A stretch of DNA of 64,000 nucleotides from Burkholderia sp. GAS332 (GTDB taxonomy: Bacteria > Pseudomonadota > Gammaproteobacteria > Burkholderiales > Burkholderiaceae). Positions 45,599 to 53,885 of this stretch are shown here, in pieces. Under the pieces are notes generated by a model that saw only the letters and a program-made list of their open reading frames with translations, had not been told where the DNA came from and searched no databases. Position 1 is the stretch's first letter, and the number at the start of each line of letters is the position of its first letter. The stretch lies in contig FSRV01000001.1 in the NCBI GenBank assembly GCA_900142905.1, positions 1,488,001 through 1,552,000 on the forward strand, given 5' to 3'. The position numbers and the translations under genes are program-made.

Positions 45599-46564
45599 CT
45601 ACTCGCCGTTCCGGCGTCCGTTTTCATCCAGCCAGCGAACGATGTTTTTGACCGTATCGCCGTAGAAAGTCCGGTACAACTCCTTCGACACATAGCCGAT
45701 ATGCGGCGTGGCGAGCACATTGGGCAGCTCACGCAACGGATGAGGATTTTCAAGGGGCTCGACGTCGTAGACGTCCAGCGCCGCGCCGGCGATCCGATTC
45801 GTCCTGAGCGCGTCGAGCAGGGCGGTACCGTCGACGATGGGGCCGCGAGAGGTATTGATCAGGCGGCTCGTCGGTTTCATCTTCGCCAGCTCGGCGGCGC
45901 CAACGAGGTGATGCGTGCGCTCACTGAGGCGCACGTGAATGGAGAGGAAATCGGAGCTAGAGAACAACTCGTCTTTCGTCACGTACTGGACGCCATCTTC
46001 CGCGGCGGCCGCGGGCGTCAGGTTCTGGCTCCAGGCGACTACGTTCATGCCGAATGCGCGGCCGATTGTGCCCACTGCGGATCCGACACGGCCAAGCCCG
46101 AGCAGGCCAAGTGTCTTGCCTGCGAGTTCGTCGCCCACCGAGCGTTGCCATCCGCCGTTGCGCAGCGATTGATGTTCCCCAGGAATATTTCGGGCCATGG
46201 AGAGAATCAGCGCCCATGTGAACTCGATCGTCGGCGTGGAGGAATAGCCCGTATGGAACACGGCAATCCCCAGGGCAGCGGCAGCGTCCTCGTCGATGGC
46301 GGCGTTGGCGAGGCCGGTGGACGCAATGACCTTGAGTTCAGGCAGTTTCTCGAGGATCGCACGAGGCAAGGGCGTGCGCTCGCGCATCACGCATACGATA
46401 TCGAATGGCTTCAGCCGCTCGATCAGGGCGTCGGGCTCAGCGATGTGGTCATTGAACACAGTGATGCTTGCGCGGCCATCCAGCGGTGACCAATCCGCAA
46501 GAGTCAGCGCGGCATTCTGATAGTCGTCGAGGATCGCGACCTTGACGAGAGAATTGGCGTTCAT
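45599..46564 (-). CDS. D-2-hydroxyacid dehydrogenase family protein
   Basis: 321 residues. NAD-binding fold GLLGLGRVGSAVGTIGRAFG, catalytic Arg in INTSRGPIVD, Glu in ALDVYDVEPLE and His in LATPHIGYVS. The N-terminal AILDDYQNAAL is typical of the SerA/LdhA-like group found beside catabolic clusters. It interconverts a 2-oxo acid and a D-2-hydroxy acid. The exact substrate is unknown. ATG 46564 follows AGGAGTGTGTCGT. It is divergent from the TauD-type gene (296-base gap with no gene seen). Confidence 0.87.
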   Translation of the reverse strand: MNANSLVKVAILDDYQNAALTLADWSPLDGRASITVFNDHIAEPDALIERLKPFDIVCVMRERTPLPRAILEKLPELKVIASTGLANAAIDEDAAAALGIAVFHTGYSSTPTIEFTWALILSMARNIPGEHQSLRNGGWQRSVGDELAGKTLGLLGLGRVGSAVGTIGRAFGMNVVAWSQNLTPAAAAEDGVQYVTKDELFSSSDFLSIHVRLSERTHHLVGAAELAKMKPTSRLINTSRGPIVDGTALLDALRTNRIAGAALDVYDVEPLENPHPLRELPNVLATPHIGYVSKELYRTFYGDTVKNIVRWLDENGRRNGE

Positions 46565-46860
46565 ACGACACACTCCTGTTTCATCTATACGAGGACACGA
46601 GGTCCAAAAAAGGGCGGGGCAACTGCCAACGAATGCCCTTGATACTTTGTGCTTTCTTCGCGAGATGCAGTAGACAGGGCGTGGTCATATCGTTCATTCC
46701 CGCGGGGAATACCCGCTGCGCGGCATCGCCTCCAGGAATGAATCATATGCCGCGCCCGGCACTACTGTGCTGACCTCCTCCTCGCTAGCATGGTCTGCAT
46801 CGACTCACGGCCGCATTCCAACAGCAGAGGCCTGGAACGGCTAGCACACTCGGAGGAACG

Positions 46861-47631
46861 ATGAAGATCAGAGCAATGAATATGGGCTTTGGCGCGCACG
46901 TCGAGGAAGCCGACCTGAGCGCGTTGACGCAAGACGACGTGGACGGGTTGCGTACGGCGCTTCTCGAGCATGGCTTGCTGGTCGTCCGGAATCAGAAGCT
47001 TTCACCTGCTGGGCAGGTCAGAATGTCGGAGGTCTTTGGGGCGCTCGAGACGTTTCCGTCGGGCGATGGACAGTTGGCCGACTATCCGCAGATCTTTCGC
47101 GTGGCCAGCCGCCCCGACGAAGGTCATACGAATGTTGGCCGCTACTGGCATTCCGATGGTTCGTTCCGTGCTGAGGCCACGCCTATCTCGATCTGGTATC
47201 TGGTCGCGCAACCGGACCATGGTGGCGAGACGCTTTTTGCCGATCTGCGGGAGGCGTACACGGCGTTGCCGGATGAGAGGAAGCCCGCAATCGACGGCCT
47301 CATTACGCTGCATCGAAACGGGATAAAACATCCGCTCGTCGTCCGGCATCCTGCGACACGCGAGCCGTCGCTTTACTTCAACGTCGGGCTTACCGGCGGC
47401 GTCGTGGGCTACACGCCCGAACAGTTCATGGCGTTGCGGACCGATCTGAACGAACACCTCTCCCGTGCAGGTGCGGCTTACGTCCATCGCTGGCGTGAAG
47501 GCGATGTCGTCATTGCCGACAACTTCCGGGTCGCCCATCGCGCCACGCCGATCTCGGTGGATCAGCATCGCATTCTGGATCGAACGACGATACGGGCGGA
47601 TGGCGTGTATTGGGGCAACGCACAGATCTGA
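46861..47631 (+). CDS. TauD/TfdA-family Fe(II)/2-oxoglutarate dioxygenase
   Basis: 256 residues. Metal ligands are His97 and Asp99 in YWHSDGSF and His226 in FRVAHRATPI. A late Arg (LDRTTIRADG) would bind 2-oxoglutarate. The N-terminal LRTALLEHGLLVVRNQKL is standard for the group. Members hydroxylate taurine, 2,4-D, and other acids, and the substrate cannot be told here. ATG at 46861 follows CGGAGGAACG. First gene of a rightward run through 51058. Confidence 0.88.
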   Translation: MKIRAMNMGFGAHVEEADLSALTQDDVDGLRTALLEHGLLVVRNQKLSPAGQVRMSEVFGALETFPSGDGQLADYPQIFRVASRPDEGHTNVGRYWHSDGSFRAEATPISIWYLVAQPDHGGETLFADLREAYTALPDERKPAIDGLITLHRNGIKHPLVVRHPATREPSLYFNVGLTGGVVGYTPEQFMALRTDLNEHLSRAGAAYVHRWREGDVVIADNFRVAHRATPISVDQHRILDRTTIRADGVYWGNAQI

Positions 47632-48086
47632 GCGACCCTGACCCGTGGGCGTGCCGGCCCACGCGAAATCTCAATCTTGCCAACGACGCGCCGCGCGCTC
47701 TGCGCAATGCGGCGCGCCATTATCGGCGCGTCGACAATCGGCCGCCGGGAACGGACCCGACTCCACTACGCTGACGTGCATTTCGATTGCCGCCGGTCGA
47801 TCCATGCGATTGTCACGCCCGTCGACTTCGACAGGAGATCCGGCAACGTCCATCCGCAGACAGACGCGAGCACACCTCGAATGGGGGCGAGTACGACCGC
47901 TTGAGAAAGGTGTTGTGCAACGCCTTGACGGGCAATTCAGCGGTTCACCGCGCTGGTTCGAGCCGAAGGGCGCATCAAACGTCTTATGCCTGCCAGGAAT
48001 GGATGTTATGTGTCTCGAAGGTCTTCTGTCAGCGTGACGCCGCGCGCACTATCTGTTCACCACGGATTCCCCGTTTGGAGAAGATC
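47632..48086. other. Intergenic region with a hairpin, no supported gene
   Basis: 455 bases. A perfect hairpin CGTGGGC-GTGCCG-GCCCACG (47644-47663) follows the dioxygenase stop and may end its transcript, though no T-run follows. The rest contains open frames with no ribosome site and no protein character. The long 5' extension of the next gene's frame is rejected. The promoter of the 48-51 kb genes probably lies here. Confidence 0.45.
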
Positions 48087-48653
48087 ATGAGCACGTTCCC
48101 GTCGTACACGATTGATACCGCACCGGCCGCTTCGAAACCCGCCCTCGAAGACGCGAAAAAGACCTTCGGCTTTGTGCCGAACCTCCAGTCTCACATGGCC
48201 GAATCGCCCGAGCTCCTTGCCGGCTACTCCGCCCTCTGGGACCTCTTTGCGAGAAGTACGCTGACTCCGCATGAGCAGCAGGTCGTCTACCTGACCTCGA
48301 ACTTCGAAAACAATTGCCATTACTGTATGGCCGGCCATTCGGCACTTGCCCGGATGATCAAGATGGATCCCGCGGTCATCGCGGCGCTGCGTGATGGCGC
48401 GCCTCTGCCTGATCCGAAGCTTGAAGCCCTGCATCGCTTCACGACGATTGTCGTGCGCGAACGCGGCTTTGCTTCTGATGCGGATGTCGAGGCATTTCTC
48501 GCCGCCGGCTTCACGCGCCAGAATGTGCTTGAAGTGATCCTCGGCGTTGCCACGAAGGTCATGAGCAACTATACGAACCACGTCGTCCATACGCAGTACG
48601 ACCCGTTCATGAAGGGCAACGAGTGGACCAAGCCGGTCACGTCCGCCGCTTGA
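48087..48653 (+). CDS. AhpD/carboxymuconolactone-decarboxylase-family protein
   Basis: 188 residues. The AhpD core reads SNFENNCHYCMAGHSALA, with Cys77, Cys80 and His84 in the peroxidase-type CxxC...H arrangement, preceded by KTFGFVPNLQSHMAESPELL. Such proteins reduce peroxides through a thiol relay or act as uncharacterised partners of catabolic enzymes. The CxxC favours a redox role over a true lactone decarboxylase. ATG 48087 follows TTGGAGAAGATC. Gap to the cupin gene is 43 bases. Confidence 0.85.
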   Translation: MSTFPSYTIDTAPAASKPALEDAKKTFGFVPNLQSHMAESPELLAGYSALWDLFARSTLTPHEQQVVYLTSNFENNCHYCMAGHSALARMIKMDPAVIAALRDGAPLPDPKLEALHRFTTIVVRERGFASDADVEAFLAAGFTRQNVLEVILGVATKVMSNYTNHVVHTQYDPFMKGNEWTKPVTSAA

Positions 48654-48696
48654 CCCTTGCTCTCGATACGTCGATATTTTCTGGAGGTCTCCTAAC

Positions 48697-49239
48697 ATGA
48701 CCAACACAACTGAAAGAAAGCCTGATGAGCGTGCTATCCCTTATCAGCTGCCTCAACCCCCTGACATGTCACCCGACATCGTGCATTCGGGCATTCTCGA
48801 CACGTGGCTGGAGGACGATAATCTTTGGGTGCCGATGACGCCGACTGTTTCGTTCAAGCCGCTGCTGCTCAGCGCCAGCCAGGGCTACTACGTCAATCTA
48901 CTTAGAGTGCGCCAGTCCGGCGTGCTCTCCCGTCACCGCCATACCGGGCCTGTCCACGCGATCGTTCTGAGAGGCAGATGGTATTACCTCGAGCACGACT
49001 GGGTTGCGGAGCAGGGTGGCTACGCACACGAGCCGGCCGGCGAGACGCACACCTTGTATGTGCCCGAGGACGTCACAGAGATGATCACGTGGTTCCACGT
49101 CACGGGTGGGTACACCTACGTCGATCCCGAAGGCACAGCAGTGGGATACGAAGATGTGTTCACGAAAATCGAAGCGGCTCGCAAGCATTACGAAGCGATC
49201 GGCCTCGGCGCCGACTACGTGAAGCAATTCATTCGCTAA
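48697..49239 (+). CDS. Cupin dioxygenase (2,4'-dihydroxyacetophenone-dioxygenase-like)
   Basis: 180 residues, single cupin barrel. Metal ligands are likely the histidines in LSRHRHTGPVHAIVL and EPAGETHTLYV. The overall layout and length recall 2,4'-dihydroxyacetophenone dioxygenase (DAD) and ChrR-like cupins. DAD cleaves the C-C bond next to a ketone. Acetylacetone dioxygenase is another cupin of similar chemistry. ATG follows CTGGAGGTCTCCTAAC. Its place beside a hydrolase of the beta-diketone type supports a C-C bond cleavage role, which remains inferred. Confidence 0.75.
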   Translation: MTNTTERKPDERAIPYQLPQPPDMSPDIVHSGILDTWLEDDNLWVPMTPTVSFKPLLLSASQGYYVNLLRVRQSGVLSRHRHTGPVHAIVLRGRWYYLEHDWVAEQGGYAHEPAGETHTLYVPEDVTEMITWFHVTGGYTYVDPEGTAVGYEDVFTKIEAARKHYEAIGLGADYVKQFIR

Positions 49240-49366
49240 GCGTATTCGTTACGTGCGAACTGTCGGATGCCGCGAACGCACGAACGAAGATGTGTCCTAT
49301 GCGCGGCGGCGGCGGCCGGGCGACACGATCGTCCGGCAACACAGGCTGCAACGGAGGAGTTTAATC

Positions 49367-50182
49367 ATGGAACGACGAACTGTTGACGTGGCTGGCGTAC
49401 CGGTCAGCTACCTGAGCGCCGGTGACCCGGCAGGACCCGTCTTGTTGTTGCTGCACGGCACCTATTGGAGCCGGGTGTGGCAGCCGGTGCTAGACGACCT
49501 GGCCGCCGCCGGATTACGGCCCATCGCGGTCGATTTCCCTGGCTCCGGCCGCTCGGGTGACGAGCTGACCATGGCGGATGCCTCGATTCCCGCTTTGGCC
49601 GGTTGGCTCCCGCGCTTCCTGGATGCACTCGGTATCGTGGGACCGGTTGGCGTCGCAGGGCACGACATCGGCGGGGGCATTGCGCAACAGGTGCTGGTCG
49701 ACGGGAAGATAGAGGTCAGCAAACTCGCACTCGTCAATGCCGTGATGTTCGATTCGTGGCCGGTGCCCGGCGTTGCCCGGTTCCGCGATCCGGCGGTGGC
49801 CGCTGCGACGACGACGGAGGATGTCCTTGCTGCCCGTCGCAAGTCAGTCCTCACTGCACTGGCGAGGCCAGCAACGGAAAGCGAAGTGACCGAGTATCTC
49901 GAACCCTGGACGGACCCGCGCGTTGCACGGTCGTGGCTCGCCTTGGCCGGTGCGGCGGACAATCGTTACACGATGGCGCTGTTGCCGCGCCTTCGCGCGT
50001 CGCAGACGCCCAAGCTGCTCGTCTGGGGCGAAGACGACAGCTTCCAGCTCGTCGAGCACGCGGAGCGCTTCGCCAAAGAGATCCCAAACACGCAGCTTGT
50101 CCGGATTCCCAAGGCGGGCCACATTCCCATGGAAAACGACGCTGTTGCAGTGGCTCGTGCGTTGGCTGGGTTCTTCATCTGA
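49367..50182 (+). CDS. Alpha/beta hydrolase with Asp nucleophile
   Basis: 271 residues. Oxyanion-side LLLLHGTYWSRVW, nucleophile elbow GVAGHDIGGG with Asp100 in place of the usual serine, and catalytic His252 in PKAGHIPME. An Asp nucleophile is the mark of epoxide hydrolases and haloalkane or fluoroacetate dehalogenases. The general acid is not fixed by eye. ATG follows GGAGGAGTTTAATC. Substrate unknown. Confidence 0.87.
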   Translation: MERRTVDVAGVPVSYLSAGDPAGPVLLLLHGTYWSRVWQPVLDDLAAAGLRPIAVDFPGSGRSGDELTMADASIPALAGWLPRFLDALGIVGPVGVAGHDIGGGIAQQVLVDGKIEVSKLALVNAVMFDSWPVPGVARFRDPAVAAATTTEDVLAARRKSVLTALARPATESEVTEYLEPWTDPRVARSWLALAGAADNRYTMALLPRLRASQTPKLLVWGEDDSFQLVEHAERFAKEIPNTQLVRIPKAGHIPMENDAVAVARALAGFFI

Positions 50183-50281
50183 CGCAGAGCAGCAGGCATG
50201 AGCGGTTGCCGCTCGCCGGTCCTTTCCCAACTCGCGGATGGGGCTCATTCAATTCTGTACGTTCGTACATAGGAGAACATC

Positions 50282-51058
50282 ATGCAAACGATTTCGGATA
50301 ACTATTTCACTGCTTACCGTAACCTGAAGTTGACCCGGGATGAGGATGGCGTGCTGGTTGTGCAATTCCATACCGATGGAGGCCCGCTCACTTTCACCGC
50401 GGAGGCCCACACGGAGGTTGTCGATGCGTTCTACCGGATTTCGCAGGATCGGGCGAACAAGATCGTCATCCTCACGGGGGCAGGCGGGGACTTCATGACC
50501 GGGGTCGACTGGGCGTCTTTCAAGGAGGTCTCCGATCCTGACATTTGGAGTCAGATCCATGACGAAGGCGTTCAGGTCCTGGAAAACATAGCCAATATAC
50601 GTGTGCCAGTCATCGCGGCCATCGAGGGGCGTGCCCATATCCACTCGGAGTATGTTCTGCTGGCCAACGTCATCGTGGCAGCAGAAGGCGCAACCTTCCA
50701 CGACATGGGTCACTATGCTGCGGGTGTCGTGCCTGGCGACGGCATTTTTACAACCTGGAGCTATCGCGCGGGAGCGGGACGGGCGGAAGCTTTTCTGCTT
50801 AACGCGGAGCCGATTGCGGCAACTGTCGCACGCGAGTGGGGCGTCGTTGCTGAGGTCGTGCCAAACGGCCAGGCGCTTGCCCGCGCACAGGAATTGGCGA
50901 GGCGGTATCTGAAGGCGCCCGAAGTGGCACGCCGCAACACGCGCATACACTTTATTTGGCCCTTGAAGCAACGCATTGTGCAAGAAGTTGGCTACGGGTT
51001 ATCGCTCGAAGGCGCCTCCGCAGCCGCCCTTGTGAAAGCAACGCGGGCGAGGAGCTGA
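50282..51058 (+). CDS. 6-oxocamphor-hydrolase-like crotonase (beta-diketone hydrolase)
   Basis: 258 residues of the crotonase fold. Residues matching the known site of Rhodococcus 6-oxocamphor hydrolase (as I recall its numbering) are all present with a constant shift of one: His121 (HIHSEY), His144 (DMGHYAAG), Asp153 (VPGDGIF) and Glu243 (GLSLEGA). A fifth, His43, is in TAEAHTEV. The oxyanion-hole region KIVILTGAGGDFMTGVD is also kept. This subgroup hydrolyses a C-C bond in cyclic beta-diketones and does not act on CoA esters. Last gene of the cluster, so it likely provides the ring-opening or chain-cutting step. Confidence 0.82.
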   Translation: MQTISDNYFTAYRNLKLTRDEDGVLVVQFHTDGGPLTFTAEAHTEVVDAFYRISQDRANKIVILTGAGGDFMTGVDWASFKEVSDPDIWSQIHDEGVQVLENIANIRVPVIAAIEGRAHIHSEYVLLANVIVAAEGATFHDMGHYAAGVVPGDGIFTTWSYRAGAGRAEAFLLNAEPIAATVAREWGVVAEVVPNGQALARAQELARRYLKAPEVARRNTRIHFIWPLKQRIVQEVGYGLSLEGASAAALVKATRARS

Positions 51059-51182
51059 TCGCTGCGAGCGGCTCCTCTCGATTTGCGGAAATCCGGGAAG
51101 GCGAGTGTGGTGTCGGGCGTCGCTGTTGCGCACATGCTCAGGCCCGCACCAAGTAATATTTCGCTCGATTCCTGGATTTCCC

Positions 51183-52577
51183 CTAAACCCTTGGCGCAGC
51201 AATGCTTCGCGCCAGCACGCTGCCCCTGAAACGCAGCACCATCTTGCAACCCGGCGCGTTGTCGTGGATTTCCACGTCGGCGTCGTGCACCCGTGCGATG
51301 GCCGCAACGAGACTCAAGCCAAGACCATGCCCGGCCGGCGCTTGCCCTTGCTGACTCGGGCTGCGATAGAACGGACGCAACACGGCCTCGCGTTCACCCG
51401 CTTCGATACCCGGGCCGGAGTCCGCCACATAGAGGATAGGGGCGCCCGCCTCGATACCCGCTTCGAGCGTAATCACGCCGCCGCTGGGGGTGAATTTCAG
51501 CGCATTATCCAGCAGGTTTTCAATGGCGCCAAACAGCAGGTCCACGTCGCCGTGCACCCGGACAGGTTCCGGTGCACGCACCGACACCGACAAGCCGCGG
51601 TCATCCGCAACCGGCTCATAAAGATCGACGACATCGCGCAGCACCGTGTCCAGCGAGACATCGCCAAAGCTCGCGCGGCGGCCGTCGGCTTCGATTTCCG
51701 CAATTCTAAGCAGCGCCGTGAAGCGGTTCAGGACGACGTCCGATTGCAGGATCGCTGCGTCGACCGCGCTCTCATAGTCCGCCACGGTGTTCGAGCGCCG
51801 CCGCGCACGTTCGAGTCCTGCGCGCAGATGCGTCATCGGTGTGCGCAAATCGTGGGCGATGCCCGCGCATACGCCACGGACTTCGGCAACCAGCCGCTCG
51901 ATCTCGTCTAGCATCGTATTGACGATTTCAGCGAGGCGGTCCAGATCGTGATGCGTGCCGCGGGTCGGCAAACGCCGGCTCAGTTGACCCGCCATGATCT
52001 CTCGACCGGTCAGGTTGATGGCCCGGATACGGCGATTGGACATCGCGTTAAGCGCTGCGCCGCATCCCACGGCGAGCATGATCGTGAGCGTCAGGCCGAT
52101 ACACAGCATTTTCACCAGCGTGTGATCGAAGTAGCGGATCTCATCGGTCGAGTGACCGACGACGATGCGCACGCCGCTGATGGTAGGTACGATGATGCCG
52201 CGGAAATGTCCAATCACCGTACGGTGGCCGTCGTCTACCAGCTGTGTGTAATTGAACGGCTTGCCGTTGCGGGCCCGCGGCAGGACGCGGATGTTACCCG
52301 CGAGCCACGTGCCGTCGGCATCGAATACACCGTAGGGACGGCTGCTCGCCACGTCGCGCCGGCTCAATGCGGCGATGTTCGCGATTGCTTCGGCGCGGCC
52401 GATGGAATGGAACTCGGCTACTTCGCCGATCAGGCGCTCGTCGACCTCGTGCACCAGATAACTGTGGGTCGCCCAGTAAAGCATCGCGAACAGGACGATG
52501 GCCGAGCTGATAAATACCGCCAGCAGCCAGGCGACACTGCTCAGGTGCATGCGCGTGCGCCGCTTACTCGCCGGCAT
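51183..52577 (-). CDS. Sensor histidine kinase (EnvZ/QseC type)
   Basis: About 464 residues. Two membrane helices (VAWLLAVFISSAIVLFAML and LCIGLTLTIMLAVGCGAAL) bracket a periplasmic sensor of about 130 residues. HAMP follows, then HisKA with GIAHDLRTPMTHLR, N-box ENLLDNALKFTPSGG, G1 VADSGPGIEAG and G2 GHGLGLSLV. The ATG at 52577 overlaps the regulator's end by 14 bases; 52595 is also possible. It is divergent in orientation from the TonB cluster that starts 1.3 kb away and may control it. Signal unknown. Confidence 0.9.
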   Translation of the reverse strand: MPASKRRTRMHLSSVAWLLAVFISSAIVLFAMLYWATHSYLVHEVDERLIGEVAEFHSIGRAEAIANIAALSRRDVASSRPYGVFDADGTWLAGNIRVLPRARNGKPFNYTQLVDDGHRTVIGHFRGIIVPTISGVRIVVGHSTDEIRYFDHTLVKMLCIGLTLTIMLAVGCGAALNAMSNRRIRAINLTGREIMAGQLSRRLPTRGTHHDLDRLAEIVNTMLDEIERLVAEVRGVCAGIAHDLRTPMTHLRAGLERARRRSNTVADYESAVDAAILQSDVVLNRFTALLRIAEIEADGRRASFGDVSLDTVLRDVVDLYEPVADDRGLSVSVRAPEPVRVHGDVDLLFGAIENLLDNALKFTPSGGVITLEAGIEAGAPILYVADSGPGIEAGEREAVLRPFYRSPSQQGQAPAGHGLGLSLVAAIARVHDADVEIHDNAPGCKMVLRFRGSVLARSIAAPRV

Positions 52578-53286
52578 GGAGGATATAGCCGACATTGCGC
52601 ACCGTATGGATCATGACCGAGAGCCGTCCGTTCAGACTGATCTTGCGGCGTAGCTGGCCGATATGCATGTCGATCACGTTGGTTTGCGCGTTGAAATGGT
52701 AGTTCCACACCGACTCGAAGAGCATCGCTCGCGTGACCGGCTGGTCGGCGTGCCGCATCATGTATTCCAGCAACTGGTACTCGCGCGGTTTGAGCTCGAT
52801 TGTCTCGCCGGCGCGTTCGACCAGGTGCGTACTCATATCGAGGATGAGGTCGCCGACGCTTAGCGCCGACGCTTCCTTCGGCGACGAGCGGCGCCGCAGC
52901 AGGGCATTCAGGCGCGCGGTCAGTTCGAGACTGTCGAACGGCTTGGTCAGGTAGTCGTCACCGCCGGCGCGCAAACCTCTCACGCGCTCATCCACCGCCG
53001 ACAGGGCGCTCAGGATCAACACGGGTGTTTCTTTGCCGACGTTGCGCAAGGTGGACAAGATCGACAGGCCGTCGATGTCGGGCAGCATACGGTCGAGTAC
53101 GACCGCGTCGAAATCGCTGTCTAGCGCGCGCAGCAGGCCGGTATGTCCGCTCGACACGCCGTCGACCGCGAAGCCGTAGTCTTCGAGTGCCGCGGCGATT
53201 TCGAGCCGTACGTGTTCGTCGTCTTCGACGACCAGGATGCGAGGCCTGCGCCCCGCGGGGTAGGTGACCGATGCTTCACTTTCCAA
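52564..53286 (-). CDS. OmpR-family response regulator
   Basis: About 240 residues. Receiver domain RILVVEDDEHVRLEI, phospho-Asp in AVVLDRMLPDIDG and Lys in DYLTKPFDSLEL. The C-terminal winged helix (ELKPREYQLLEYMM, TNVIDMHIGQLRRKI, HTVRNVGYIL) binds DNA. No ATG fits. TTG at 53286, reading LESEASVTYPAGRR, is proposed, while a GTG at 53382 would add a basic tail. It overlaps the kinase gene, so the pair is translated together. Confidence 0.87.
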   Translation of the reverse strand: MESEASVTYPAGRRPRILVVEDDEHVRLEIAAALEDYGFAVDGVSSGHTGLLRALDSDFDAVVLDRMLPDIDGLSILSTLRNVGKETPVLILSALSAVDERVRGLRAGGDDYLTKPFDSLELTARLNALLRRRSSPKEASALSVGDLILDMSTHLVERAGETIELKPREYQLLEYMMRHADQPVTRAMLFESVWNYHFNAQTNVIDMHIGQLRRKISLNGRLSVMIHTVRNVGYILHAGE

Positions 53287-53418
53287 GAGGACGTTTTTCC
53301 GTTTGATCTTGTGCCATGGGAGGGGGCGGGCATCGCTTGCGGCTGGCGCCTGGTGTCGCGACGGCAGGCCGCCCGGGTGCACCCGGTTGCAGTCGGCCCC
53401 ATATGGCCGTGCAGCATG

Positions 53419-53634
53419 TCATGCGCACGTTGCGGTTTCGTGACATGCGCAGACGGCGGGCTTCCACATCGCTCGGGTCGTGCACGCCGTCGACATTGCG
53501 GTTCTTGCCGAGTTCGCAGCCACATGCGGATGCGCGTCGAGCCAGGTTGCATCTCGTGCCTGTGCAGTCTGACCGGTTGCGCACGCAACGATCAGAACAG
53601 TAGCAACCAGCGGTACGGCAGTGAGGCGTTTCAT
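53419..53634 (-). CDS. Possible small secreted protein (71 aa)
   Basis: Begins MKRLTAVPLVATVLIVACATG, a convincing signal peptide with either a signal-peptidase I site near AQA-RD or a lipobox-like VAC. The remainder (DATWLDAHPHVAANS, several Cys) is unfamiliar. It lies upstream of the response regulator and divergent from the TonB receptor. Weak ribosome site. Could be real or a decayed gene. Confidence 0.4.
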   Translation of the reverse strand: MKRLTAVPLVATVLIVACATGQTAQARDATWLDAHPHVAANSARTAMSTACTTRAMWKPAVCACHETATCA

Positions 53635-53778
53635 GCTGCTCGCGAAAAGAGACTGGACGAAGGAGCCGATCCTAGTGCGAACAGATGAATGAGTGGTGTC
53701 CAGAAACTTACAAATCTAAGCCCACGTCCACGCCTTTTCGCTCGAGGGGGGGCTGTCGGGTATCCGTAATAAGAACTT

Positions 53779-53793
53779 TAACTTCGTAAGTTA
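53779..53793. promoter_or_regulatory. Inverted repeat upstream of the TonB receptor gene
   Basis: TAACTT-CGT-AAGTTA, perfect 6-base arms, in an AT-rich pocket 93 bases before the receptor ATG. The nearest regulator is the OmpR-type protein, but those normally bind direct repeats, so the owner of this site is unclear. The rest of 53287-53885 shows no further gene. Confidence 0.4.
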
Positions 53794-53885
53794 CCCATCA
53801 CTCGGTATTAATGCGCCGTCGATAACATGCCGCCTTGTCTGCCTTACTGCCCCACGGCACATTCAAAAACAAGGATGCATGAACC

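Noticed and set aside
47787..48086. 100-codon N-terminal extension of the AhpD-like gene
   Set aside because: Cys/Arg-rich, with no ribosome site. ATG 48087 has a good GGAG site and fits the family length.
51187..51219. Sequence resembling the tRNA terminator (GCAGCAATGCTTCG)
   Set aside because: It lies inside the kinase coding region, lacks a T-run, and the match is short. Probably chance.
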